Both the position numbers and the translations under genes were made by a program. A DNA stretch of 64,000 bases from Melanocharis versteri. Taxonomy: Eukaryota > Chordata > Aves > Passeriformes > Melanocharitidae. The notes beneath the pieces were generated by a model. That model was given only the letters and a program-made list of their open reading frames with translations, did not search any database and was not told the origin of the DNA. Location: assembly GCA_013397845.1 (NCBI GenBank), contig VZTG01001880.1, positions 1,325 through 65,324 of the forward strand, written 5' to 3'. Shown here one piece after another: positions 12,101-27,100 of this stretch. Numbering within the stretch: position 1 is the first letter of the stretch; each line of letters begins with the position of its first letter.

Positions 12101-15100
12101 ATCTCCAGCCTCAGTTTGCGAATGTAGTTCCAAAAAATTATCACAAATACTGTGTCTCTCCCACTTACATCTAAAATGTGCAATGTTGTTTTATGTGAGG
12201 TTTTGTTCAATTTCTTCCTTAAGACACTTTAACTGAAAACTTCCTTACTCTTCAGGCTGGGGGGAATTTGCTCTGTATATTCCCAGGAAGGGCAGGAGGC
12301 TGGCACTGTGAGGGCAGCCCTCCTATCCATTACACTGCACTGGCAAAATTTTGCTATTTACAAAGGAGGTGCCATTTTATTTTGTCTGCCATTTTAGCAC
12401 TATGTCTTCATATGGACGGGGAGAAATATTTCATACCAACTGCCTTGATAACTATCTTACCTTACAGAGGGTAGAACCAACATACACAAACAACACAACT
12501 CCCATGTTTGCATTGCAGGCTATCTTCATTCATTCCCAAAGCCTTCCTCCCCCAGTGCCCTGCTCTGCCTATTTATAATACCTAGACCCAAACAAAAGTC
12601 AGAAAATCCCTGAGTTAAAGTGCATGCAGTTGTTCAAAACAAGACTTGATTAAGAAACATTGTCACCTAGTGGCCAGAACAAGATATATTTATTATTGCT
12701 GATCCTATAACAAGGTATATATAGAATGTATGTGCGTATCTCAGTGTATCATTGCACCAGTGACTATTTCTGGTCAATACCATACGCTGACATTTCAGCT
12801 CTTCCCAGTTCAAATGCTCTTCCGTAAACCATGTGCATTTACTAAACAAGCCAGAGCAGCTGCAAAGAGAAACTATTAAAAGTAAATGGCCCCACAGAAG
12901 AAGCAGTCCATAGAGCCATACAGAGACTGCCCAACAACCACCTCCCTCCCACTCTAAAGTGCCCAGAGCACCTCAGTGGGAGGTACCTGCCCAATCTCTT
13001 TTTTTACAGAACAAGCGCCTTGCTCTTCAGCATTTCAGCTCCTGATACTCCCACATGGCCTGGAGGCTGAGAGGCAATTTCGTCCCCTCCCTTCCTAGCC
13101 ACAGCAGCCTGGCAGTGGAGTGCTCAGCTCTTGGCATACAAAGTGATGCTTCCTGAAGGAAGGCAGCTGCCCTCTTGCTATGACACTAAACCTATCAGCC
13201 ATCTTTCATCTCACAGGCTCTTTTGAGTATCCAGAGACATTGTGCAGTACCATCATGTCTCATCCCTCTTTATTGTGTATGTTCGTCTCTTGCTGGGTCA
13301 ATATACAGCAGCCTTACTCGGGGTATCTGCTGCTTGTGCCTGGGTAGAGGGCTGTGGGTCAGCTCTTTTCTCCCTCACCTGGGAATATTGTACCCTGGCA
13401 TAAGCCACCACGTGTTGCATTCCTTATCCTGTCGTAGGCAGCAGACACTCAAAAGAGGTCATGTCTAGCTCTACCTTGCCAAGGTGAAGTGAGGCCAGCA
13501 ATGTCACAAGTGGCAGAGCTGGTTTGTGGGATAGAAGCCGGAGCCAGCGGGGAGCCAGGTGCTGCCTGACCTGCTGCTCAGCCCTCCACCCCCTTCACTG
13601 GCTAAGCCACGTTTTCAACACCGAACCTGACACTTATCAATAAACTTTCTGTTAAAAGTCATTCACCTTTACACGTCTACATCATTTCAAAAAGTGGGAT
13701 GCAAGCTACCAGAGTCTTGCACTGGTGGGCAGAGCACTAGCTGTGGACATTAGGAAACTCTAGGTCTCCCCAGCAGAGTAAGTGTCTGACTTTCACCAGC
13801 TTTACAGCCTTTTCCCTTGTGTTTTCCTCACATACTTAGACACATACAAGTCAGGCGTCTGTGTTCCTGGAGACTAAGAGAGAATGCAACTTCCTGTAAA
13901 GATAAACAAAAAGGGACTTTAAATTTCTGTTCCAAACGTTCTCTTCATATGGATTATCGTGTGCATTACTGAAAAATATACCCGTCTGGGACAGACTTTG
14001 CTGCAAGGAGATCCTAGACTGTTCTAAGAGAGGAAACCTGGTTGTATTAGCTGCACTTCTCTAGAGAGGACTGATAAAGCAGCTCTCTGGCTAAGTGCAT
14101 GAACTTTCTGTACGCATTATTGTATGTGAGGTACCTAAACAGCTGCAGATTTTGGCAGATTGTTTGTAGTCTCTGCTCCACTCTACCAATCTTTCTTCCC
14201 TCCTATTTTTCGCAGGTGTAACACTTCATGAGTTTCATCTATCCACTTAAGCAAAAAAACTTTAGGGAAAAAATCCACTTTAGGCCCTTAAATGGTGCAT
14301 CTGCCATAGATGTAGCAACAGTTCTTTGTGTTTGTTCTGTTTTATTGCTGCACTCAATTACTCACTTGCTCCTACTTCTGAAATGTACCCAGCTGCTCAA
14401 AAAGGTTTCATGCATAATTTTCTCGGGGATAGTCTGGTTTAATATGCTTCCAATGGAACAAAAGGGAATTTTAGAAGATATGTCATACATTTACACACTC
14501 AACAGCTTCTTTCTTTATTTGCTTTTTGATTTCATAGAATCATAGAATGGATTGAGCTGGAAGGGACCTTAAAGATCATCTAGTTCCATGGATTTAATCT
14601 TTTTTCCAGGTTGGTTGTCTTGGTTTGGAAACAGCATTGTGATTTTTGTCCTGTACAAACAGAGACATCTTCTGCAGCCTACCGACTACCTCACATTTAA
14701 CTTGGCAGTGTCAGATGCCAGCATCTCCGTGTTTGGTTATTCGCGGGGCATCATTGAAATCTTCAACGTCTTCAGAGATGATGGATTCATTATCACATCA
14801 ATATGGACCTGCCAGGTAAGACTGGATTACACTTAATTAGACAAAAGGGGTGTAGCTATTTCTGTGGGTGTGCTGTATAGAAATAACCAGACAGGACCCA
14901 AAGATAGAAACCTAGAGATAGTCACTAACCTTTCAAAAGGACAGTGTTCTCTTCTGTTACACCTATAAATCTATGCATTTGATCAGTGCTTCACCAATTT
15001 TCAGTGGGTTTTTTTCCCTATGTATTTGCAATAGTTCTTAATAGTTTGGGGTTTTTTACTTCGTGTTAGGGCTCACACTCATGTTGGAAAATCAAGGTAT

Positions 15101-18100
15101 AGGCTGTGCTTGTCTTTAGCTCACCTGAAGCCAACCTGGTTGTTGCTTTAAGCCAAATGTTAAAGTACCAATGTCGACTCCTGCTTGACAAGGTGTGTAG
15201 AGCAAAGCCTCCACACAGCATTTGGGCATACCCATACATTTTAGCGTGCAACTTTTTGCACTAACTCAGTTGTAACTCTTCAATCACATTCCTAAACTCT
15301 TGGTTGATTCATTGCCTGTGGTAGAAGGAGTGATTTACCTTTATGGCACAGTCATCCCTGATCTTGGAGGCAGCTTTTTGTTAGAGTACTTGGAAAAAGT
15401 TATTATCGTTAATTCTGAAACATACCTGTGTGGACAGAATATAAATGCACCCCATGGACAGATAGGCACAAAGCTGTTTCTCCGGTGCTTTCAGCAACAT
15501 CTGTGAGAAAGATTATACTCTGTTTCATCAGGGAATCAAAAATCTGAAAATGACAGGATAGCCTACGGCAAGGTGTAAGAAAGATCATGATGAAGGAAAA
15601 GGGAGAGAGAAATAAACCTCTTTTCTTGGAGTTTGGTTTTTTGGTTTTTTTTAAAGAGGAAGTTGAGCTATTGTGCAACATAGATGAAAGAACATTTACA
15701 GGTCATGTCCCCTCCATTTCAATAAAAAGGTTCAGTTTATGCAGAGAGAAAGACTTCCTGTAGGAGACTCTGATTAACCTAGGAGCTGTAGCTTGATCTA
15801 AAAAATTATTATTTTATTGTTTAAAATGTATCTCTATAGTCATTTGCAGAAAAGGATTTATCAAAATGAAGCTAATTATTTCCTCAACAAAATCGCACTC
15901 TTTCTCTAAAGAGATCACCTACAGTTGTAATCCAAGGTCTGTTGAGCAGAATCTTTGAATTGTTTTATTAATGGAAAACTTTGAAGTCATCAGATAAATA
16001 AACACGTACCTGAAAACTGTAAAATTCACACCCATATTCGGAATTAAACAGATGCATATTTTCCCCCTCTTTCAAGGAAGGTTGGAGCTATGACTGAGAA
16101 AGGAAAGGTAAAATCTGCATCTCCAGGTCCAGGTCGAGCTTCGTTGCAGATTTCCTATGTAAGACAGGGTAAGCCATTCAGTGCGAAATCCTGACCCAAG
16201 GTCAGTGGTGTAACTTAATGCTTACAACTCACAAGGTTGAAAGAGGTAACATTAAATGACCTTTCTGCATCCCTACTCCAAGCTCTTTCAGAGCTCTGTG
16301 TGTACTGTGGCTCCTTTTGGGGTGGGCTGTAGAAAAACAGCACACAGAGGAATTGGCAAGGCATGGCACACTGTGTCTCTGCATCTTGGTTTGCTGCCTT
16401 ACAGATTTCTTTCATGATGCTTCTGCCTGGGAATCCCTCTTTGGCTGACTTGGAGCTATTAAGTCTTGTCATGATGATCTGACTTTTTTTTAAGATTTAA
16501 AAATGCTGGGATAGAGGCATGCTTGAGCTTTGTGAGATGGAGGTGTGCTTAATCTTGCGGTGCTTGAACTGCCTTGTCAAGGGGAGAAGTGGTCCATAAC
16601 ATTTCTAGGGTACCCAGATAGTTTGTTGGTCAGGGTGTGTTAAGTAATTGGGTTTGGATCTTCTTGTTTTAAACAGTATTTACTTGTAAAGTTTGGACAT
16701 CAAGCAAAGTTTTAAGGTATTGGGATCCAAAGATTTTGTGCAGGACACTAATCATGCATTGGATTTTCTTAGCACTCTGATTTGCAAAACATTAAGGTTT
16801 CTGCTTTGGTAGTCTTCTGTAGGCTCTAGAGAGCAACATTAACCATTCCAAATATGAATTTATACTGTTATTAATGCTAATTAAAAATTAATAGTAATCT
16901 GGAAAAGTCAGTTTGTGTTTTGGATTAAGTTTGGATTTGTTGTGGCTTGTTGAGTGGTCAAGCTGGTTACAGCTTGTTGAGAGAGCATCATGTAGGATTC
17001 CTGTTTCCATCAAGATTTTGCTCTGTCTTGGGGAACCTCAAAAACATGTTTAAACCCTGACATCCATCTTCATGATTAATAAACTTGACAAAACAGAAGC
17101 CAGTGATGAAGAAGTAGGTTATGGAAATAGAGTGGCTGGATTTTAGCAAGAATGTTGTGCCGAAATAGCAGGAAGCTTCTGTGCATAAAAAAAAAGATGT
17201 GAAAATTCCCAGATGTGTGTGGACAGCCACCACAAAGGTAATTCTAAAAATGTTTAATGTTGAACAGCAATAGTGTTTTGATTGCTGTAGTCTGAATTTG
17301 CAGTCTTACTAGAAGGGGTCTCACATGTAGAACCTGAGGAGTGAGGACCTCTGTGCCATGAAGGTAAAGCCCATTCTTTCTGTAAGGACACACCAAATTC
17401 AGTGTCACTTGCTCCTCGCGTGCGCTCAGGCTCCTCTGCAAGTAGCTGGGGTGGCACTTTGCATACATGAGCATGGCTCTTGCCATAGCACGGCCCGTGT
17501 GTTTTCTCTTACTTGGTTTGTTTTGCCGAGTCCAGAGGATGCCCTTACTTGGCTTTCTGTCGTTGTCTGGTTCACTACACATTTGCTCCCATTGATCAGT
17601 CAGCTTCTGCTGTCAGGTATGCTTAGGGAAATTTTATTTTCCCAAGCTAGCCTGTCATTTCTGTTTATGAAGAAACTTCATGAGCTCACCTTTCTTAATC
17701 CACCTAACTATTTTGTTTTCCTCTGACTCGGGTCTCCTTCTGTGCCCTGAGGTAGCATTTTTCAACGCTAAGGTTCACCATCCTTGGCTGCCCCGGTTGA
17801 AGGGAGTGGGGGAATGACACACAAAGAGTACTTCTCTCAAAACAGCCTAGTCCTTGAAAACTCTCTGTAACAAAAGCTGTATCTCCAGCTACAAGGACCA
17901 TCTCACTGCATACCCACTGAAAGGGAAAGAGAGGAGTTCTCCTGTTCTCCTCCTCTGTATGGAAGAAACAACACTTTTCTTTCCCACACCAAACATTATT
18001 TTTTGAGTCTGACAGGGCTCTTCTCTCAAGAACGAGGTTACATGGTATGTCTGTATGCAAATGCTGCCTCTGCTGAATGCTCTGTACAAATACAGTTTTC

Positions 18101-21100
18101 CAGTGGTGGCTTTTGGAATCTGCTTTCACTTCTCTTTTATGCCTCTGCTCAACCACTGACTCTTATTCCTGAACTAGACAGAGGAAGGACAGTCAGTCTC
18201 TGGCACATTCATTTTTTAGCCTCTCCCAATATGATCAGTAAGTAAGCTGGTTCGGATGGTAAATTTTAGGTCAGGGAATGTAACCCGATGACCAAGAGTC
18301 ATCTGTTCCCCCATTGACCATATTCCTAGTGAAAAGCTACCTCAGAATATATTTTTGTCCTTCCTGTATTTTTTTTATTTGTATGTTCTGCTGAACCAGA
18401 AGTTGTACTGAAACCTGTAAATAATGTTGTGTGCAAATGTTCCTACATGTGGGAAGTAGAGAAATACTCATTCTCAGCAGGCAAATATGGCTTCTTCTCA
18501 ACTTTATTTATCAGATGACAGAAAGTTTTTCTTGTATTTTTTAATCACATGGCAAATACAACAAAAGATGCTGGCTTCAGGAGGCTTCTAAATACAGGGA
18601 AAGGATTATAATCTCTCTGAACTCCATAGGTACATTGCAGTCATGTCTGAAAACAAGAATGGGCTATGGAGTGCCTTAGAACTTGAAGTCCTTCATAATC
18701 CTGGTACTTCAGTTTAAACTTGTTTCCAGCAGTTCACTTTTCTAATTTTTTAAAATTATTTTTGATTATGCAGTTTGGTTATTTAAACATTAATTTTATA
18801 AACACTTAAAGGTTTTACTATGAGGATCAAGAAAACTGACTGTTCTTACCATGTGCTCACTCTGTTGGCACAGGCTTCTTTTGAAAGAATTTCTGATCTC
18901 TGACTGTTTCTTACATGTAAGACATGTCTGGGCTGTGCACCCCAGAGCACAGCGTGGTTACCTCCAGGTCACGGTACCGTCACGGACGTACCCCCTGTCC
19001 CTGATGTGCTGACTGATGCTGTTACCAGAGATGCACTCACCTCACTATCAGCCTAGGTATTCCCAGTCCATCTGGCTAGCCAGATGGTGCCAGAGCATCC
19101 CCAGCAGATCTGGCTCTGCACAGAAACAGCTTCTGGAGCAGCCATTAAAAAAAAAGTTCGGCTTTGAGGTATTAGCGAGCACCAGAGTAGCTTGTCTGAC
19201 AGGATCCAGCCCCCACTGACTCTGTCCCTGCAGCCTGCCCTCACCATCCCAAGGGCTGGCCTTCAAGGACCTGCCTTCAGCCTCACAAAGCTGCTTCATG
19301 TTGTGCAGAATAACAAGGACACTGAGGGGAGCAGAAGAGAGAGAAATAACTGTTTCATTCTGTGGCTGCACTTACTACAAAGCAGGGAGGAAATCTGGTT
19401 TTGAATCCTGCAGTGTTTCCATGCTTCACACAGCCCTTCTCGATTCCTATCTGGCATACCCTGGACAGAAGCACATGGCAATGTGGTGGTCAGCAGCAAG
19501 CCCCACAGTGCACACAGATATTGCTCTACTCTGTTAGCCCTAATACACTCATGCACAGTCTGACTGGCAGCACCAGATCTGTGGAGTATGTGCATCCCGA
19601 CAGGGCATGGTGTGGCCAGGCAGTCAGAAATTATCTGGAAGCACCAGACTCGGTGTGTATGCACTGAGGAGTAAGTGGCCCACAGGTGTCTGGGATTTCT
19701 TGCACTTTAGCAGATTTTCCAGATGGCGGTGGTGTAGCTGATCAAGTTGCCAGCTGAAATCCCAGATAAATAAGGATGTCTAAGAAAAGCAAAATTAGAT
19801 GTGCGATATCCCTGATTTAACAATGCTGCTGTTGGACAAGGAGGGCTCCCTTCCTTCCAATGGATGTCTGACACTAATGTAGGGAGCCTCTTTTAGCCTC
19901 TAGCCCCAGTATTTGTTTGCTTTAGGAACAGTTGGGCACCCGCTTATGATGAATAGTCTCGGGTCTGTGTTCTTAGGCAGGGAACGTGGTCGCAGCACCT
20001 TAGAATAGAGAAAAATAAATCCAGCTCTCCCACACACTCCATGGCAGTAAGGGGAGACTGGATCAGCAATCCCTCTGCTTTTTACAGTGACACTGCCTAA
20101 TTTTTGAAATGTCTTGCACAGTTAAGGGAAGGAAATGGCTGTGAATACCAAGGAATCACAATCTTTTGTGTTGAGAAGTAAAATATAAAAAATCAAACAG
20201 AGGGTGAAACATGTCCATCACCTTGTTCTGTTGGCTTCCTTAGGAGCCTCATTTGCTCACCAGCTTCGCCACCTCCAATCTAGGAGCAGAGCTCAGAGCC
20301 ACAACCCTCCTTTCACCAGGCAAGTGACCGAAGCCTGCAAAGCTGAGCACCTTGGCCCTTGCCCCCTTTTGTAGATTCAACTTCCAGCCACTGCCTCCTG
20401 CTAGCACCTAAAAAACTCCAGTATTTTGGGTTATTAAATATCTACAGCTCTATCATGACATTTCTGAGAAGAAATAATGTCGACCTTTTGTAAAAATTAG
20501 AACTGAACATCTGAAACACCAAAAGGAAAATTGTGACAGTAGGAAATGCTGAGAAAAGTATGATGAAAACATATAGGCTATTTTCAGAAGTTTTGAGGGC
20601 AGGGCTTTTCATCTTGAATAAATTCTTTTGTATTTTATTAATGGCATTTGCTTTCTCAGAACATGCATTTATCTCTTTTCCTATACACAGATTGTAATAT
20701 ATTGCTAAATCTTGTCTGAGGAGGAAACAGAGGATTAATACTTTCTTCTTTTAACAAAATCTTCTGTAAATTGTCTGATAAATCAAAACCCTAAAGGCAT
20801 TTATGTTCTTATAAATAGAGTAAATTTGGGGCACATTGATTTCTCTCCATTTAATATAACTCATACAACCCACCACTCATTTATTTAGCTAGACTATTGA
20901 CTCTCTCGACTCAGTTAGTGATTTTATGTGTTTTATGAATACCAAGAAAGTGTTTACACATTACTATATGTGGAGTGGTACTCCCTCACATTCTGGAGAG
21001 ATGAGAGACCAGTGGTGGCTCCACAGTCCATGTGACTGGTAATAAAAGCAATGTCAGATGGGAAGGACCGAAATTAAACCTCACAAGTTTTTTTACTGCC

Positions 21101-24100
21101 TTCCCAGTACTGCTACTGGGGAGATTACTGAGGAAAATGACAGACAGCCACGACTGCCAAATGTCTGTATGCATTGTCAGACTTGTTCCAGCTTAACCAC
21201 TCATTCACATTGCTCCATTATCCATTCATTTGTTTTCCTTCACCTTTTCTGAAACAAATTTGTATCTCAATTATGAGCACTAGAATGTATCCTCATTCTT
21301 GTTTCCTTGCCTACCTGAGATCCGGATACTGAAATATAAAGTTGCAGAGGTACTATTCTTCCCTGTTTCTTTATTTCTGGTCTGCCTTCATATAATCTAA
21401 AGAGCATACACATTGCAGTCAAAGAGATAAAGGCAACTCATGTAGACATCTGTGAGCTGAATTTTAATGAGAAAAATACTTCATCTGCAGGGAAGGGGGG
21501 AAAGACTGCCTTTGCACAAACCAAATGCAGAGCAACATAGAAGATCATTTCAGTGTAACTAATGTGACTTCAGGGAAGTTCCGCCAGTTTTCATTAGTCA
21601 TGAATTCTCCTTCATTTTCCTCTAAATTATTATTTCTGCAGTCAATTGCGGCTAATTAAGTAAGCTATATATTCGGTAGTGAAAAATTATGAATGCCCAA
21701 ACTGCTTGCCCAAACTTGTTTCCTTGTTTAACAGGTCTGACGCAGGCCCTGCTGTGACACCCAAGCACTGTGTCAAACCACACACTGCCACCCAGAATGG
21801 GCATTCATTGCCTGAGAGTGCTCTCACAGAACCAAGAATTTACAAAGCCTAAGCTTTGATTTCTGCACTTGCTTTTCCTCCCCGAGGGCTTCGAAATACC
21901 CTTTTCTTATTTCTCTAAGTGGAAAATAGTAGCCTTCCGCATCCTTCTGTGCTGATGTCTAAGATATTAAATGTCTTCTTTCAAAAAATGCTGTCCATCA
22001 CTCCTTCATCATTCAAGATATTCTCACCATGAGGCTGAACGATTAATATTCTTCTGACTCTTCTCTGTGTGCCACATTCTCTCACTGGCTTTTAAGCAAA
22101 ATTTCATCTGAAAGTAAAATATCACTCTGATAAAATTTGTAAATGTCTTATATAGTTCTACCTCACATTTACTCATCTTCTCTATCACAAAACTAGATTC
22201 CATTGAGTACACTGATAGTATGTAGGAAGCAAATCAGGTCCTGACCTAGATTCTGTGCTGAGTGAATCAGTGACAAGATGACTGCTGCTAGCAATGGGCT
22301 GTATATGACATGACATCCTGAATTTCCACACCACTGTCCCTGCAGAGAGGGATGACGTTGCATCTGGTGGGTTTCCAGATCATTCTTCAAGGCCAAGAAT
22401 AAACTGTATCTTTTATACTTCCTTCTATGCTCTCCCTGGTCGACTAGGACTCCTTAGAGATGCTTGTGACTCTCCTGTTATCTTGATACAGGATCCATAG
22501 GGTACAAGAATATTAACCTAAGAGGAGATCTGCTAGTAGCCATGCAGCTTTTTCAGGTTTTCAGGAAAGTAACGTGTTCCTGTCTTGGCCACTTAAGGCC
22601 AAGCTGGTACCATCACTAACCTGCCCTGCCTTTTGCCTAGGAGCTTCATGAGCAGAAGAACAAGTTCAATTGTAGGCATTCAGCCAGCAGTCAGAGATGA
22701 CCTTGTATTAACCTGAGAGTGGCTACGTAAGCAGATTCCTTCTTGCTGGGAAGCAGCACAGATGATTGTACTTTGGAGAATGTGGAGGGTCACTTGTAGT
22801 CTCTGGGCTCTCTGGCAAAGTCCATGAACTGTGGGACCTCTGATTCCCTGGAGGTGTGTAAACCTCAAGAAACATTTAGCACGATATTCTGAAGTGTCAA
22901 AGATAATACTTTGAAAACAAGAGTGTGGTTTTAATCTGATGTTAATGGGTCCCAGTTATCCACAGGCCGCAAAGCCAAGCCTTGCCTTCTATGGTAACGT
23001 AAAGATGAGACAGGTGACTCTCCTTTTATCTCTGTATTTGTTTGTTTGTATTAATGGTGATGCTAACAATAAATAAGTAGACTCTGAATTAACATCACTA
23101 AAGTGGAGAAGAATTTTGGCTCAGGCCCACTGAAAAGACTTTTACACAGTGTAGCACAGATGTTCCCAAGGGGCAATGCTAGATTTTCCTATCCAGTGCG
23201 TCCTAATTTCCCTCTACACTAATTCACAGAAAGACAATGGCAATTCAGCATTTAACCTGAAGATGGGAATCTTTCCATTGTGTCTGGATAAACTGGTGGT
23301 ATGAACTACATGCTCCCTGTTTATTCTTCATGGGTAGACATGAGAGGCATAAAACCTACCATGATTCCATGGCATCTACCCAGAGCTAGAAACAGGTATT
23401 CCCAAGCATTTGGAGATGGGGTATTTGAACTAAGATTATAATCTGATGAGGCTGTGTAAGGAAGTTCTGCAGGCAGTTTCTATCTGTTCATTAAATGCCG
23501 TGCCCTGGGTGGGGTTGTTGCATTCAAAGCCCTGCTCGTTGATAGGGGCAGGTACGACTACAAGTAGAAATTATGGCCTGAGAGGCTACAACTACAGTAG
23601 CTGAAGTTCAGCCCAAAGTATGTATGCCTTGAACGTCACTTGATTAACCTGGTATATGAAACTGGGTCCCCCAGACACGCTAAAGCCAAAACTTGACCTG
23701 CATATATTAATAGTGGCACTGAACATATATTAACTGTATAGTATAATTGGTATAATTACATATCTGGACACATAATAGTATAGTCTAAATACTGCATTCA
23801 TATTTTTCTATTTTTAGAATACATGCCATCCACAGGGAGATTTAATCACTTTGTGAGTACACAATACTCAGTGTCTGATGATCTCACTTAGTGGTTTAAA
23901 CTCTTTAATCCTGTAGCATATAAATTCTCATTGTTTACTAATACATGGAGTGGCATTTGTGTCAGAGGCTTCTAACGGCTTGGGTTAATGCCATCACCTC
24001 TAAGCATAGCTACCCTTGAAGCCTACTGAGACATTTTAAAAGGCAGAATGCAACCGTAGCAGAACAATGTCTCATGAGCAAAAGATGTTGTGGGAGCTGT

Positions 24101-27100
24101 AGTAAATAAGTCTCTTTCACCTCCTGTATTGTACAAAATCTCAAAGAAACTATCTGAGTGCTTTAGGAGCACTATGCATTGTGAGTTTTAAGTAGTCTTC
24201 TGTGAAGATTAATTTTGATTACGAACCTCAATAGTTCTTCTAGACCCTCCGTGACTAAAGAATTACTGTAGTCCAGTTGACACATCATAGCATATTTGAG
24301 AGATGGGAGAGTTATGTTGTCATCAGGCTCAAGCAGAATATTTTTGCATTTACTTAAAACTTTAAGAAATTGTTAAATTTAAAATTAAGTTTTTTAATTT
24401 AAAAAGATCTTTTCAAAGGTATCTACAATTGCTTTTACAAATGTGTTTCTTGAAGATTGATTTAAGTGCTTTTTCCTTTCTTGATGTTGAAGGAGGTTTA
24501 TTGCCATTTTCTATTTACATTATGATCTCAGAATAATCTGATCTGTATTTAAAAAAATAGTAATTCTGAGAGAGCTTATTGTGGCGACTTTAAGTATGTG
24601 CTGTGGTCAAATAATCTCTGTTTGAAGTTTATCCTTTTCTTTACATATTCATTATCTCATTTTCAATAGAAAAAAAATACAGGATGCTGTGGCTCTGAGG
24701 GGAAACAAATGGACTTTGGGAAATTGTAACAGATCTACCAGTTGGCCAGAGGAGGGAGTGAGGCAGCCTTTGTGGCTGGTGAGATCAATATTTTGGCCTA
24801 AAGAGAAAGTTAATAGCTATTTTGGATCTGCTGTTGTGCAATTAAACCTTGATTAATCCCATAATAAGAACAATAGGTTATATTTTACTCTGTTTTAAAT
24901 GAAGACAACCCTTATGCATCAGTAGGGATTCATAAGTATTAAAGGTAGTAAAAGTGGGGCACACCCAAGCTCACAGCTAAAAATTTCATGGTGCGCTGGG
25001 GACTCCTAACTCTCCCTGTGTTGAAGTAAATGAATTTGCATGCAGTAGGAGGTTTATGGGTTGTAAATAGTGCTCCAAGAGCATTAGTGAGATTTAAAGC
25101 CAGGCAGATGTACAAAGCAGAAAAAACTCACAATTTTTTCTTCAGTTGTGTCTTAGCTTCCAGGCAGCATAAAGATAACGAGCACCTTCCATGAGTATCT
25201 ATATAGCCAAGGGAGTAACGCTGATAGAGCATTGAGAGAAAAGCTTTTAAAATTGCTAATCTACTCCTACTTCTTAATGGGTAAAAAGGAAAGCTGATGC
25301 ATTAAAATTACCATGCAATCAACTTTGTGTTTATGTCAGAATTCGTTTTTGCCTGTTAACACTGCTGCTATTTGATCATAATTAATAATAAGAAGGACAA
25401 AATTGCATTACACAAAAATGGAGGAACTATTATGACTATGGAAGGAAGGAGCTGGCTGGGGGGTAGAATAAAAGGAAAACCAGAACAGTGTAAGGGGAAG
25501 AGCATCAATCTTCCAAAGCAATTAAATGTTATTTACTATTCTAGTATTTCCTTGGCTGTCATTCCATATATCTTTAAAGATGCAGAAAACTGAAATTATC
25601 ACATATTTTTGTAACCTGCAGATATTAATCTCTGTCTATAGAGATTGGGACTGTGTCAAAGCAGTTTTTCTGCTGTTACCTACTTTGGGTGCCAAGCAGT
25701 TGCCTTGCTACCGTACAGTCAGTGTTGTCTGTTCAAGAGCAGAAAAAGTAGCAGAGATCTTTCTTCCATATCCAGTAGGTGTAAGCTTGAAGTTGGCTAC
25801 ATCTAGAGGAAGATCCCTTGTTTTCTTCTGAAGACATATGTCTAAGTGACAAACTTGCTGGGAAATGGTTTATGCATAGCAGGGCTCAAAAGCCACCAGT
25901 TTCCAATAAAAGTTTGGGACACAAGTGGTCTGAGCGTCATGCTCCCAAAGCAGCCTGTTGGATGGTCTCTTGTGGTTTAATGTTCCAGATGCTGTGGCCC
26001 CTGTACAGGCTGTTCTGCAGCTTGAGAGCCACCATTTACCTCCTTTGTTCATCTCATCCGGGCTCTTGTCACCCCCAGAGCTCCCTCTGCTTCGTGATAC
26101 TTCCCGCTGTCACCTGTTCCCAAACCACCGAGCCTGTGGCCAGCATGGGGGCAGTGACAGCTGCCCTGGGAGGCTGCTGCCACTTAGCCACTTACAAACC
26201 ATTTGGCCCTGGTAACATCTCTGGTGGTAGCCCCCACGCCTGCAGAATATCTGATGAAATGCTGGTATGAAATAGTATGAAAACAAGATGTGGTGCTGAC
26301 AACAGCTCAGTATTATGAACTATGTTGATTTAGACAGAACTGCATTTTTTTTAGCAAGGCACCACTCCAAAGAAAACATTTAGGCTTTTCTCTCTTATGG
26401 TGACAGCTTCATCTCAAATGTTAAAGGGCAAGAGTGTATTTTTAGACCCACCTTCCTTCCTCGTAGGTGTGCTCAAAGGCTGTTTGAACCGATCACTTGA
26501 CATAATTGTCTCTCTTTGCTCTGACATCAGGGAAGGAGGATGGGAGAAAAATGGTCACATCTGCCAGTGATAAAAGAAACACAGATCTATTCCAGAAAAA
26601 CTCCCCTGCTTTCAACATAGGCCTATGATATACAGTGAGAAGCCTGTTCTGCTCTTTTACTATTCAATCTCATAGCCCTTTAGACTTAATTTCAAAGTGT
26701 TTATTTGCATCTTTGTTGAAATACTGCTTCCTTTCTAATCTAATAGCTAATGCAATTCTTTAAGATCATGACCGTTATGTTTTCCGCCTCTATGAAGCAT
26801 TGTTAGAGCAAATGGAGAAGTGGCACCTGTTTGCACCAGTACGGCTAATGAAATGCAGAGCACATTTACACATCCAGGTGTTTCACCTACCTCCACAGCA
26901 CAAAGCAGGCCAAATTCAGCCGAGTGTAGCTTCTAGCAAGTAGTTGAGGTATCCAAGAAAGTCTGTTTTAAACATGGTTGCATTCGTACACCATGCATGA
27001 GCTGATTGTAATTGGAGCACAGATGGGTGTAGATTGTTGTAGTAGCAAGATTTGCACGCTTTTAAAATGTGGTGGGTCTGTAAAAGTTGGCAATGAGAAG

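Larger units (their letters stand above)
6158..14609 (+). other. Opsin intron 1
   Basis: This intron of 8452 bases starts GTAAGT and ends TTTTTTCCAG. It contains an eroded CR1-like segment near 7.36-7.96 kb, a T17 run at 11933 and a CR1 tail against the 3' splice site. Open frames inside it, such as those at 8.4-9.25 kb on both strands and 11326-11745, have no splice context or family resemblance and are taken as chance. Confidence 0.85.

Noticed and set aside
14588..14609. ATG just before exon 2 as an alternative opsin start
   Set aside because: It comes from the CR1 tail and intron end, gives no TM1 first half, and exon 1 joins exon 2 in the correct phase.
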